In this document: positions 36,387 through 45,633 of the stretch, one piece after another
Numbering within the stretch: the stretch's first letter is position 1
How the letters are laid out: the number at the start of each line of letters is the position of its first letter
Assembly: GCA_016708125.1 (NCBI GenBank)
Contig: JADJGF010000001.1
Span: forward strand, 2,626,001 to 2,690,000
Origin: Ignavibacteriota bacterium
GTDB lineage: Bacteria > Bacteroidota > Ignavibacteria > Ignavibacteriales > Melioribacteraceae
Direction of reading: 5' to 3'
Length of the DNA: 64,000 bases
Position numbers and translations under genes: made by a program
The notes under the pieces: model-generated
What the model was told of the DNA's origin: nothing
Seen by the model: the letters and a program-made list of their open reading frames with translations, nothing else
The model's database searches: none

Positions 36387-36859
36387 GACTTAATATTTTT
36401 TGTAAAATACCCCAAAGAAACCAAGTAACTACATTTAGTATCTCTTTCAATAGTTTAGAACATATTGACTTTGTTTTCACTATTTGAGATATCACCTAAA
36501 GAACCATAATAATCGGTGCTCACTTACTACATCAAAATGGAACAATTAAAAAGTTATTATTAAATAAAAATTAATTAAATAAAGAATTTGATTTGATCAT
36601 ATAATGGAATTAAATGCTAAGTAAAGTATAAAACATCATTATAAGTGCTAAAATTTAGTTTATACTCAACAATTATTTAATAAAGGTCATATCCTCAACA
36701 AAAATAAATATAACTTTAAATCGAAAAAAAACGGCATTAAAACGATTTTATCTATTGTAGCTTTTTCATTTACTAATTATATTATTTTAATTGGAATAAA
36801 AATTAATTCTTTAATTAACTATTTAATGATTCTGAATAATCAATTAAAATGGTTATAAA
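36387..36859. other. AT-rich intergenic region before the Lon/HerA operon
   Basis: 473 nt with no gene or clear repeat. It should contain the promoter of the operon starting at 36860 but no confident -35/-10 pair was found; several TATAAT-like words occur near 36590-36860. Confidence 0.4.
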
Positions 36860-37939
36860 ATGAATGTTAAAGATACATATGGCTCAAAAGCCACATTAGA
36901 ATTAATTAAAAACATTGTTTTAGAAAATAATGAGACTGTACTAAATTATTTTTTATCCAATCGAAGAGTTATTGCTTATTATAATAAACGAATTCTCCTC
37001 CCGGAATTCCTCAAAAAACTAAGAGATAATAATTTCTTTGCAATAATCACAATATCACGCAATGAACAGCATTTAGAAGAAAAATTAGATTTAACCTACA
37101 ACAGAACACTGCAAAAGTTTTCAGTATTACAAACGAATCAAGAGCTAATAGAAGGACCATACTGCAATAACCAATACCAAGAACTGCTAAATCAAATATT
37201 GGAATACCAAAAGCAAAACAAGGAAGCAACTCAGATTGATGTAGAACTTAAAATTGAAGAACTTCTGAAAAGAATGATAATGAGACATATTAAATATTCT
37301 TGGCTGGAAATATGCAGAATGTCAAATAGACTATATCAAAGATACAGATGGGAGTTACAAACTGGAACAATTGAACTAAAAAAACCACAAGGAATAGATG
37401 GCCGGGATTTCACTGAGTGGCTAAATAAAAACATTAAAGATCCAAATCCATTGCAAAAAAATGAAAAATATCGGGTTCAAAAAGAAATAGACGATTGGTT
37501 CGGGCATTACATTGAAGTTGATTATTCAGAAGTAGAAAACTATCCTAATAAAAATGAAAATATTTATACAGAATCAGAAAAGTATCCGGAAAACTTTACA
37601 GAACTAATTGCGGACGAAAAATCAAGATCAGCGGATCAGCAAAGACCAGCAATCAGAAACCTAGGGAAAGAGAAAATTAAAGACTTAGTTATAAAAATTT
37701 TAGAAGATATTTTATATGATAAGAAAAGCGATATAAAAATCGCGCAAGAATTTGGAATAACAAAAGCAACGTATAGCAGATTTGCCGGAAGTGATTGGAA
37801 AAAGAATGAAGGCGGGGAAGTGCCGGATCTTTGGAAAAATATCGCAAAAATAATAATGCAAAATCCGATACTTACAGAACTTACAGTTTCCTTAGGAATA
37901 AAAGCAGTTGTAAACAGAATTTTAGAAAAGAGTGTATAG
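36860..37939 (+). CDS. Helix-turn-helix protein, first gene of the Lon/HerA-type operon
   Basis: 359 residues. The N-terminal half is helical and unassigned. The C-terminal part carries a helix-turn-helix, IKIAQEFGITKATYSRFAGSDW (about 292-313, read in parts), then VPDLWKNIAKII. I recall the words 'KATFSRFAGSRW...IPDLWRN' from proteins encoded next to sigma factor-like and CHAT protease genes in planctomycetes and cyanobacteria; a search must confirm this. It is probably the DNA-binding or sensor subunit. The next gene starts 9 nt downstream. Confidence 0.6.
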   Translation: MNVKDTYGSKATLELIKNIVLENNETVLNYFLSNRRVIAYYNKRILLPEFLKKLRDNNFFAIITISRNEQHLEEKLDLTYNRTLQKFSVLQTNQELIEGPYCNNQYQELLNQILEYQKQNKEATQIDVELKIEELLKRMIMRHIKYSWLEICRMSNRLYQRYRWELQTGTIELKKPQGIDGRDFTEWLNKNIKDPNPLQKNEKYRVQKEIDDWFGHYIEVDYSEVENYPNKNENIYTESEKYPENFTELIADEKSRSADQQRPAIRNLGKEKIKDLVIKILEDILYDKKSDIKIAQEFGITKATYSRFAGSDWKKNEGGEVPDLWKNIAKIIMQNPILTELTVSLGIKAVVNRILEKSV

Positions 37940-37947
37940 GTTAAATT

Positions 37948-38610
37948 ATGAGTAATAATAATTTATATTTTATACCGATTTTAATAAATGCAATGGAAAA
38001 GGAAAATCAAATAGAAGCAATTAAAAAAGCAATAATTGAGATACAAAACTTACGCAAGCAAGATAGTTATAAAGAAGGATATGAGCAGTTCAATCAATTT
38101 CTTTTAAGCGGTTATGATCAAAATAAGAATATAACAGAATCAGATTTAAAAGAGTTAATTGTAAAAATAGTCACAAACAAAATTGAATTATCAGAAACGG
38201 ATAGAGAAACAATACTTAATAAAATTAAAACAGAATATAAATTAGAATATGAGAAAATATTTGAAGCATTTAAAAATAAAGACGCAATTGAGATTGAAAT
38301 TTATAAAGACGGACATTTATTTAATCAAATCACAATAGATGAAAAAATAAAAGAATATAACATTACAAATATAGAACCCGGCATATATGAATTTAGATTA
38401 TCAAACGGAAGAAAATTACTACAAGAACAATTGACTAACGATCAATTGGTATTAGATATTGAAGGACATAAGTTCAAATATAATTTAGCCGCAGAAACTG
38501 ACGAAATTGAACAAAAGCCAAGTCTAGTTTTTGAACTAATAAAAGATGAAGTAAAATTAGAAGTATACACCGGATTAGAATACGGAAAAATTAAAATTCG
38601 AACAGAATAG
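37948..38610 (+). CDS. 220-aa adaptor-like protein of the Lon/HerA operon
   Basis: The N-terminal ~95 residues are helical (KKAIIEIQNLRKQ). The rest is beta-rich: IEPGIYEFRLSNGRKLL and QLTNDQLVLDIEG (about 135-170) recall the 'PPGRYRLRLSTGRVLWEGELTAADLLW' pattern of proteins found beside sigma-like and CHAT genes in conflict operons (from memory). There is no signal or catalytic motif. It sits between the HTH gene and the Lon-type protease with gaps of only 2-9 nt, so it probably links sensing to the protease, or is its substrate. Confidence 0.55.
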   Translation: MSNNNLYFIPILINAMEKENQIEAIKKAIIEIQNLRKQDSYKEGYEQFNQFLLSGYDQNKNITESDLKELIVKIVTNKIELSETDRETILNKIKTEYKLEYEKIFEAFKNKDAIEIEIYKDGHLFNQITIDEKIKEYNITNIEPGIYEFRLSNGRKLLQEQLTNDQLVLDIEGHKFKYNLAAETDEIEQKPSLVFELIKDEVKLEVYTGLEYGKIKIRTE

Positions 38611-38612
38611 AA

Positions 38613-40277
38613 ATGAATGATAATATTGAACCTGAACCAATAGGCAGAGTTAATACAGTCTTAGTTGCCAATGAAGGCAAAGCAATTATTACATCAATAA
38701 TTGCGGGCATAATAGAAACAAACCTAAGTGAAAGAATAAAATTCACCGGGTTAGTTGAATTTGATCCAAAAATACAAAACCACATAATACAAATTATAAT
38801 ACCACACTTAGATGATATATTTCAAAAATTCGGAATAGAAAAACAAACATATTTATTATCGGTAAAAAATATTAGTGCAACATCTTCGAGTGATACGGAG
38901 TTTGCAATAAACGGATACTCAGCCGATGCACCAATATTCTTAGCACTTCTATCAGCTTCATTAAAATTAAAGATTGACAATCAAACTGTAATTACCGGAC
39001 ATATATCATCAGAAAAAGGAGATATATCACAAGTCAAAGGACTTTCAGAAAAACTTGAAGCAGTAGTAATTGAAAATAAATATAATAATTTTATATACCC
39101 GGCAATGGATGGGGACAATTCATTAAAAATATTAAAACCAAAAGAATATGATACATCCAATTCAAAACTAAGAAAGGAAAGAACAAATATAAATCTCATA
39201 GAAATAAAAAATACATTTGAACTAATTCAAAATGCAGTCACAATAGAATCAATCGTAAATAGTTCTCTTGATATGAATTATTTCGAAAAACAAAAAATAA
39301 TGGGCGAAGGATATTCAGATCAAATATTTAATTACCTAGTTGAAGAAAACAATAAAAGATTCTGGAAAGTAATTGAAGAGTTGATATTAACAAAAAAAAT
39401 AAATCAAGTACATCATTTGATAAATAAATATTTAGACTATTTTATAAATAATAAAAAGTATCCCAATAATTTCGGAATACAGCTAAATAAAATTATCAGA
39501 TCATTACCTTTATCCATAAAAAAGATGGCGAAACTATTTCCAATAGTACCTAAATCAAAATACTTGGAACTCATACAGTACGCCAATGAAAATGAATACG
39601 AAGACATTACAAAACTTCATGAAATAGCTTTTTACGATAAAATAAAAACTAATTCATTGGTGAATAATTTAGATGAAAATTGGACTAAGGAAAAAAGAGA
39701 AAAACAAATAATAGATTATATACTTGAAAAAATAAACCCATATAACATTGACACAAATTTATTATCAAAAATTGATGAAGCAAGGGCAAAATATACATTA
39801 GACAAAAATCAAGTTGAAACATATGAAGAACTAATTGAAACGATCAGCAGTTTTTACCTTTTTGTATTAAAAGAAATCAATAATTCAAATATGAATATCG
39901 ATGAAGAAAAAATTCAAATTGAAGCACTTAATTTATTCCGGAAAACATATAAGTACAAACATGAATACCAACAAGCAATTATAAATGCATTAAATGGGTT
40001 TGAAGGAGGAATTAGAACAATACTTGATGATATTACAAGGTATATTAAAACAGATACGAAAGAAAATTATGTAAACGCAGTAATAAATGAAATTGATCCC
40101 ACAAATTATGAAATCAAAAAATCTTTAATTCAAGAAATAATGAATAGGGAAAAAGGTGACTTAAAAATCAACAAAGAATTACTAATCCCGGATAAATATA
40201 TTGATGATTATATTGAAATAATCAGAACATATTCACAAAGCAAAGAACAATTAAACAAAATATTTGCAAGATTATAA
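38613..40277 (+). CDS. Lon-type (S16) protease domain fused to a helical C-terminal module
   Basis: 554 residues. The protease domain (about 10-210) keeps the Ser/Lys dyad: INGYSADAPIFLALLSA with Ser103 and GDISQVKGLSEKLEAV with Lys147, spaced 44 residues apart (43 in E. coli Lon, Ser679/Lys722). There is no AAA+ domain, so it is an ATP-independent proteolytic effector like other stand-alone Lon C domains. After a helical linker, residues ~425-554 hold a module, NGFEGGIRTILDDITRYI, also seen in the next two small proteins and the gene after the ATPase. It may cut a partner when triggered. Confidence 0.8.
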   Translation: MNDNIEPEPIGRVNTVLVANEGKAIITSIIAGIIETNLSERIKFTGLVEFDPKIQNHIIQIIIPHLDDIFQKFGIEKQTYLLSVKNISATSSSDTEFAINGYSADAPIFLALLSASLKLKIDNQTVITGHISSEKGDISQVKGLSEKLEAVVIENKYNNFIYPAMDGDNSLKILKPKEYDTSNSKLRKERTNINLIEIKNTFELIQNAVTIESIVNSSLDMNYFEKQKIMGEGYSDQIFNYLVEENNKRFWKVIEELILTKKINQVHHLINKYLDYFINNKKYPNNFGIQLNKIIRSLPLSIKKMAKLFPIVPKSKYLELIQYANENEYEDITKLHEIAFYDKIKTNSLVNNLDENWTKEKREKQIIDYILEKINPYNIDTNLLSKIDEARAKYTLDKNQVETYEELIETISSFYLFVLKEINNSNMNIDEEKIQIEALNLFRKTYKYKHEYQQAIINALNGFEGGIRTILDDITRYIKTDTKENYVNAVINEIDPTNYEIKKSLIQEIMNREKGDLKINKELLIPDKYIDDYIEIIRTYSQSKEQLNKIFARL

Positions 40278-40289
40278 AAGGAGGATGAA

Positions 40290-40865
40290 GTGAGCATCTT
40301 AAAAAATATTCTTGAAGATTTAGACGAAACATATATCCTGGAACATGTAACAAAAAAACATGACGAGGCAAGAATACAATACCGGATATCAAGCATAACC
40401 GTACCAAACGACATCACATTTGATAACTTAATAGCAGATTATTATAACTATCATTTTACAAAATGCATATCAAACGGGGGATCATTACCAAGAGCAGAAT
40501 CAGCCGGACGGGCAAAAGAAATAATAGAAAAACAATATAAAAGAAAAGGACTTGATAAACTAAATGCATATTCCGATGGAAGAACCGGAATGAACGGAGG
40601 CATGAGACTAATACTGGATATCATTATGGAAGCGATGAAAGAAGAAGCGGTCGAAAGACATTTCAGAGATGTAATAGACAAATACATAGCCCCCAGCAGT
40701 TGGAATGAACAAGTAGAAATTATTAAAGAAATATTAAAAAAAATAAATGACTCAACTTATTTGGATAGAAATAATCCGGAAAGATATGCTAGAAACTACG
40801 AAGAACTGATTAGATTATTTGTAGAACAAATTAAAACAGAATCAAGATTATTCAGAAGAATGTAA
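40290..40865 (+). CDS. Small helical protein with the shared G-x-x-GG module (1)
   Basis: 191 residues. A GTG start is chosen because AAGGAGG lies just before it and the nearest ATG runs into a stop after two codons. The first ~95 residues are mixed helical. Then GMNGGMRLILDIIMEAM (about 102-118) and DKYIAPSSWNEQVEIIKEIL (about 130-150) parallel the tail of the Lon protein and the next gene. No catalytic motif. The next gene begins 2 nt later. It is probably an adaptor joined to the protease or ATPase by this module. Confidence 0.6.
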   Translation: MSILKNILEDLDETYILEHVTKKHDEARIQYRISSITVPNDITFDNLIADYYNYHFTKCISNGGSLPRAESAGRAKEIIEKQYKRKGLDKLNAYSDGRTGMNGGMRLILDIIMEAMKEEAVERHFRDVIDKYIAPSSWNEQVEIIKEILKKINDSTYLDRNNPERYARNYEELIRLFVEQIKTESRLFRRM

Positions 40866-40867
40866 AA

Positions 40868-41452
40868 ATGACAAAACTAAAAATATTATTAAATGAAATT
40901 GAATATGGCAATAAATGGAAAACCTATGAATTAAAAATCGAAGAAGTAATTTCAAATTACAATCTGCGTGAAAATACTGTAAAAACATATAATGAATATA
41001 GAAAACTGCTCGCAAATATTATGAAACAAATATGGACAGCTTTCTTTGATAATCCAAATTCAATAAATCATATTGATGAAGGTATTTTAATAAATAAAGC
41101 ATTAGAAACATTAAAAAATACTTATCACGATGATACAGATTTAGTAGTATTTAAAATAATGAATTCGGGAGCAGAAGGAGGAGTATATCAAGTATTAAAA
41201 ACACTGGCAAAAAATTGGATAAATAATTTATATAACCAACACATTAGATTAAAGATCAGCGAATTTGTGGAAAAGCTGACTTGGCAAGAAAGAGAAAACA
41301 CAGCTAAGGAATATGTGAATGAATTCAAAGATATACTTCCAAACAATTATGTAAATGATCCTTTACAAGTAGCAATATCATTAAAAAATATTCTGATTGA
41401 ACATCCCAAAATGATTAAACGTATAAATGAATTATCAAATTTAAATTCTTAA
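40868..41452 (+). CDS. Small helical protein with the shared G-x-x-GG module (2)
   Basis: 194 residues, almost all helical. The stretch ALETLKNTYHDDTDLVVFKI, then GAEGGVYQVLKTLAKNW (about 75-115), matches ALNLFRKTYKYKHEYQQAII, then GFEGGIRTILDDITRYI in the Lon-protein tail, with the same spacing and a shared upstream YNEY/YEEL helix. The similarity covers about 130 residues, so the two are paralogues. No signal peptide or catalytic motif. Likely an adaptor or immunity-type partner of the protease; the function remains unknown. Confidence 0.6.
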   Translation: MTKLKILLNEIEYGNKWKTYELKIEEVISNYNLRENTVKTYNEYRKLLANIMKQIWTAFFDNPNSINHIDEGILINKALETLKNTYHDDTDLVVFKIMNSGAEGGVYQVLKTLAKNWINNLYNQHIRLKISEFVEKLTWQERENTAKEYVNEFKDILPNNYVNDPLQVAISLKNILIEHPKMIKRINELSNLNS

Positions 41453-41513
41453 AACCCGCACTGCAACAAAGACATTCAAAAGACCACTATAATTTGAAAA
41501 AACTAATTTTCAA

Positions 41514-43982
41514 ATGTCAATTGAACGAACGATAATAAATAGATCACAAGCTAATACAATTTCAACAATAGCAAAAAGCATATTAAGTATTGAAGCAGAA
41601 AAGGGTTGTTCACCAATAATTTATAACTATCCGGTTGAATTAGAACCGACATATCTAAATCCAATAAATTGGACTAATGAAAATCAAATCCGGAACAATC
41701 AAAATTATAAGAAATTAGAAAATCATTACTCAAATGAATATGAAAGTTTTAATTGCTGGATATCAAAAGAACATGCACTAGATTGGATAAAAGCCGAAAG
41801 ATTTATAAAATTATTAAACACCATAGAAAACAGAATATGTTTTGAAATAAATGGAAACAAAGAAAAAATCAATATTAACATTAATACGTCAAGAAATGAT
41901 TCCGAAATATTAAAACTCGCAATAATGTCCGAATATCCAAATTGCGTTATTACTCAAAACGAAGAAAATAAAAAACAATTTGAAAATATGTATTTCAGAG
42001 ATTTTTACCCGCAACCGCCTTATCATCATTTATTTACAAGACCAAGTGAAATAGTAAATTCACCATATGATACATTCATATTTGCGCTCACAAATTTGCC
42101 AAATGAAATAAAAGGATTTCTGCAAATATTATTTATTCCGGTGAAAAACAATTGGCATCAAAATGTAGAAATACTTAATGATTTGGAATTCATGAGTAAA
42201 ACAATAAATGATCCGAGATCATATCAACGAATAAAACAGCAGTTACCTTCGGGCGACATTAGAAATATGGCTCGTGATATAGAAACAAAAGCGCATAATG
42301 ACAAACCATTCTTTTCAGTTTCAATCAGAGTGGGAGCGCAAACAAATTATGATAATTTTAATTTAAGCGGATTAACTTCTTTTATGAATTTATTCCAACA
42401 CGGAGGAAACAAACTTAACTACATAACACAAAATGAATATTTAGAAAAAATTGATAACCAACAAATCATTAATATGTTTGAAAATAATTTAACATATCGT
42501 TCCGGATTTCTATTAAACTCTTCAGAACTATCCGGCTTGGTACATATTCCAGCAATCAGTCATTTCACAGATAAAAACATTTATATGGATTATTTAGCAA
42601 ATATTGAAACAATACCAATAGAAAAAGAACTAGAAGAAGGAATAATAATTGGTTACAGCAAATACTCAAATAAAGAAATTCCGGTAAGAATAACAGATCA
42701 AATAAGAAAAACCGGAATACATATAATCGGCAGATCCGGAAGCGGAAAAAGCACACTAATGGAAAATCTAATACTGCAAGATATTGATAACAATATTGGT
42801 ACAGCATTAATAGATCCTCATGGAGATACAATACAAAGAGTATTATCACTTATTCCGGAAAATAAAATCGAATCCACAATATATATCGACTTCGGAAATA
42901 CTGAATATATCCCAATTTGGAATCCACTAAAAAGAATAAATAATCAAAGTATCGGCAGAACGGCAGACGATTTACTTGCTTCATTCAAAAGTATAATTAA
43001 AACTAATATGTGGGGACATAGACTTGAACATCTGTTAAGAAACGGATTTAACGGATTGCTGCACATCGAAGACTCAACATTATTTGATCTTCTAATAATA
43101 TTTGAACAATCAAGAAACATGAGCAGAGAAAAAAGAATATTAACCGACATAATAAAAAATGCAGTTGAAAATGAGGTAGCAAAAAGATTTTGGCAGAAAG
43201 ATTTTCCAAGCTATAAACGGGACGATTTTGCACCATCACACCACAAATTAAGCATGCTGTTAAACTCAGATGAAACAGTTTCATTAATGCTCTCACAACC
43301 AGACAACAAATTAAATTTTAACGAGATAATTGAGCAAAATAAAATATTACTGCTGGATCTATCAAATGTAGGACCGGATACAAGAAAGATATTAGGATCA
43401 TATTTGTTATCAACTTTACATAATTATTCAATTTCAAGAAATAGCATTGATATGAATTACAGAAATCCATTTAGTATTTATTGCGATGAAGCCCACAAAT
43501 TCACACCGGATACATTGGAAGATATGATAACCGATGCAAGAAAATTCGGAATAAATCTAACTTTTGCACATCAGTTTCTAAATCAATTCAATACGGATCA
43601 AAGAGATGCGTTATTAAGTATGGGTTCATCCATAATATTTAATGTAGATTTATTCGATGCAAAAAACCTAATAAATAATTTACAATCAAAAGTAGAAGTA
43701 AAAGATATTCTAACGCTAAAGACTGGCGAAGCATTCTCAAGAATCGGAACACAAATAATAAAATTCGAGACTAATAAACCAAAACAAATACTTGACGAAA
43801 ATTATAAAAAAGAAATAATCAAAAAATCCAAAGAAAAATATTACAAACCAATAAGTACAGTTAAGAAAATTGTAAATGAAAGATTAAAGAGATTCGGAAT
43901 AGATACAGAACCAATAAGAATAACTGAAGAATTAGAATTTGATAAATCAGACTTTAAATTTGGATATGATGAATTTGACTGA
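41514..43982 (+). CDS. HerA/TraG-type ATPase (conjugative coupling-like DNA translocase)
   Basis: 822 residues. The N-terminal ~380 residues resemble the mixed alpha/beta region of VirB4/TraD-like proteins (SVSIRVGAQTNYDNFNLSG, near 263-281). The ATPase has HIIGRSGSGKSTLMENL (Walker A, about 404-420), TALIDPHGDT, LLLDLSNVGP, then FSIYCDEAHKFTPDTLEDM (Walker B, near 655) and FAHQFLNQF. No membrane spans, so it is a cytoplasmic motor. It could move DNA for an integrated element or be the motor of a defence complex with the Lon-type protease. Its 3' end overlaps the next gene. Confidence 0.8.
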   Translation: MSIERTIINRSQANTISTIAKSILSIEAEKGCSPIIYNYPVELEPTYLNPINWTNENQIRNNQNYKKLENHYSNEYESFNCWISKEHALDWIKAERFIKLLNTIENRICFEINGNKEKINININTSRNDSEILKLAIMSEYPNCVITQNEENKKQFENMYFRDFYPQPPYHHLFTRPSEIVNSPYDTFIFALTNLPNEIKGFLQILFIPVKNNWHQNVEILNDLEFMSKTINDPRSYQRIKQQLPSGDIRNMARDIETKAHNDKPFFSVSIRVGAQTNYDNFNLSGLTSFMNLFQHGGNKLNYITQNEYLEKIDNQQIINMFENNLTYRSGFLLNSSELSGLVHIPAISHFTDKNIYMDYLANIETIPIEKELEEGIIIGYSKYSNKEIPVRITDQIRKTGIHIIGRSGSGKSTLMENLILQDIDNNIGTALIDPHGDTIQRVLSLIPENKIESTIYIDFGNTEYIPIWNPLKRINNQSIGRTADDLLASFKSIIKTNMWGHRLEHLLRNGFNGLLHIEDSTLFDLLIIFEQSRNMSREKRILTDIIKNAVENEVAKRFWQKDFPSYKRDDFAPSHHKLSMLLNSDETVSLMLSQPDNKLNFNEIIEQNKILLLDLSNVGPDTRKILGSYLLSTLHNYSISRNSIDMNYRNPFSIYCDEAHKFTPDTLEDMITDARKFGINLTFAHQFLNQFNTDQRDALLSMGSSIIFNVDLFDAKNLINNLQSKVEVKDILTLKTGEAFSRIGTQIIKFETNKPKQILDENYKKEIIKKSKEKYYKPISTVKKIVNERLKRFGIDTEPIRITEELEFDKSDFKFGYDEFD

Positions 43983-44415
43983 AATACTACAACTTCTGGA
44001 TGAAGATTTAATTAAACAAAAAATTGACAAACCAATCGATGAAATATTCAACCAAGTTTATTTGTTTACGGAGCAAGTAAATTCACAAAGGAAACTAAAA
44101 AGTATAATTTATTTCTTAATACGAAAATTAAAGAAGAATAAAATAATTTTAACAACGAATAATCAATACTCGGATTTAGTTTGGTTCTTAAACCAATATT
44201 ATTCTGCAGACGGATCACAAGGTTACGAAAGAGCAATCTTTGACATACATAATTACAAAAAAGAAGGAATATTTCTAATACTAGAAACTACATCTGAATC
44301 ACTCAAAAAAGAACAAAAAGAAAAATATTTACAATGGATTTACACAACTAAAATTGAACACGCTGATTGGGAATCGAAACTTAAAATAGTAGAACAGATA
44401 AATAAAACTTCATAA
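43966..44415 (+). CDS. Small helical protein with a diverged copy of the shared module (3)
   Basis: 149 residues from the ATG at 43966, overlapping the ATPase gene by 17 nt. The C-terminal half, SADGSQGYERAIFDIHNYKK followed by YLQWIYTTKIEHADWESKLK and IVEQI, lines up with the FRDVIDKYIAPSSWNEQVEI-type end of module (1). The G-x-x-GG turn is changed to G-S-Q-G. It ends the operon; the primase starts 176 nt later. An accessory or adaptor function is likely, the homology less certain than for the other copies. Confidence 0.5.
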   Translation: MMNLTEILQLLDEDLIKQKIDKPIDEIFNQVYLFTEQVNSQRKLKSIIYFLIRKLKKNKIILTTNNQYSDLVWFLNQYYSADGSQGYERAIFDIHNYKKEGIFLILETTSESLKKEQKEKYLQWIYTTKIEHADWESKLKIVEQINKTS

Positions 44416-44511
44416 ATTTCTTCAGAACCAAATAGCCTAACTAAAATTCAACAAGCAGTATATCTAAAAGAAATAATTCAACAGCAAATTGAAACAAATC
44501 AATCAATAAAA

Positions 44512-44552
44512 TCATTGTTAAAGCCCAAATCGTTTTAACAGTGAAACGATTT
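44512..44552 (+). promoter_or_regulatory. Two mutually exclusive hairpins before the primase gene
   Basis: TCATTGTTAAA (44512-44522) pairs with TTTAACAGTGA (44534-44544) through 11 bp with one wobble. AAATCGTTT (44527-44535) pairs with AAACGATTT (44544-44552) perfectly. The two stems overlap, so only one can form. Short direct words (AATCAATAAAA...ATTG) lie around them. It may be an attenuator or a replication start. Confidence 0.55.
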
Positions 44553-44591
44553 AGACTTTGAAACCACAAATCAATAAAACAATTGATTAAA

Positions 44592-45584
44592 ATGATTGAT
44601 GACGAAAAATTATCAGACAAAGAAAAAATAAGATTATTCTTTTCACTCTTCCATGGATTAGAAAATGTATATGGTACATACAGTACACAAAGTGGAAAAC
44701 ACTGGCAGATCAAAGGGAAAGTTACAGAAAAGGTAATCGAAAACCATCTGAAGGGAAAACAACCATATGGATTCTACCCGCTGATTAGTGATAAAACATC
44801 TGTTGCAGTTGCAGACTTTGATAATCTTGATCCCAGACCACCTATAGAGTTCATTAAAAAAGCAGAACACTATGGATTATCTTCGTATCTGGAAAAAAGC
44901 AAATCAAAAGGATATCATGTTTGGTTGTTCTTCCCAAAGGATGGAATAAATGCTAAAAAAGTAAGGCAAGTTATAAAATTTATTTTAATGGAAATTGATT
45001 CAATAAATACAGAAGTTTTTCCAAAACAAGATTCAATCACAGATCGCGGATCATATGGAAATTTTATCAATGCGCCATTATTTGGAAAACAAATTTCAAA
45101 GAATAAAACAGTTTTTATTCATCCAAACTTTAAATTAGAATCTTACCCAAATCAGTGGGAATTTCTAAACTCAATCAAAATAAACACAGAACAATTATTA
45201 GACTCAATAATATCTAACAATGATATAATAAATGAACGTAAATCAAAGGAATCAAGTACAATAAACTATGGAAATTCAAAATTTGGGTTACCAATTTGTG
45301 CAAAAAAAATATTACGAGATGGAGTTACATTTGATCAAAGAATCGCAAGTTTCAGGTTGGCAATAAACCTCAAAAGAATAGGAACTCCAAAGGAACAAAC
45401 AATTGAGATATTAAATGATTGGAAGCAAAAAAACAAACCAATAAATGGAAAAAAAATAATCACAAAGAAAGAAATAAAAGAACAAGTTGGATGGGCATAC
45501 TCAAAAGACTACAAAGGATTTGGATGTGAAGTACCAATAATAAAAAGTTTCTGTGATCCCAAATGCAAAACAAATAGAATATAA
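44592..45584 (+). CDS. Archaeo-eukaryotic primase (TOTE-type primase domain)
   Basis: 330 residues from the ATG at 44592. The catalytic marks are YGFYPLI, SVAVADFDNLD (the DxD metal pair, near residue 74), KSKGYHVWLFF (the sGxH nucleotide-binding motif) and RGSYGNFINAPLFGK. The C-terminal part (about 225-330) is helical and ends in a Cys cluster, CEVPIIKSFCDPKCK, like the PriCT/zinc end of plasmid primases. Such primases start replication of plasmids, phages and integrative elements or belong to TOTE conflict systems. No helicase is fused, but the HerA-type gene lies just upstream. Confidence 0.85.
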   Translation: MIDDEKLSDKEKIRLFFSLFHGLENVYGTYSTQSGKHWQIKGKVTEKVIENHLKGKQPYGFYPLISDKTSVAVADFDNLDPRPPIEFIKKAEHYGLSSYLEKSKSKGYHVWLFFPKDGINAKKVRQVIKFILMEIDSINTEVFPKQDSITDRGSYGNFINAPLFGKQISKNKTVFIHPNFKLESYPNQWEFLNSIKINTEQLLDSIISNNDIINERKSKESSTINYGNSKFGLPICAKKILRDGVTFDQRIASFRLAINLKRIGTPKEQTIEILNDWKQKNKPINGKKIITKKEIKEQVGWAYSKDYKGFGCEVPIIKSFCDPKCKTNRI

Positions 45585-45633
45585 AATTTAATTCTTTAAA
45601 AAATAATTTGTAAATCAATAACTCAAATTGAAT

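Noticed and set aside
30800..37000. The whole window as a simple two-part chimera of an archaeal and a bacterial contig
   Set aside because: Archaeal-like and bacterial genes alternate several times (0.5-5, 17.7, 18.7-20, 28.7, 31 kb), which a single join does not explain; it remains possible for individual junctions.
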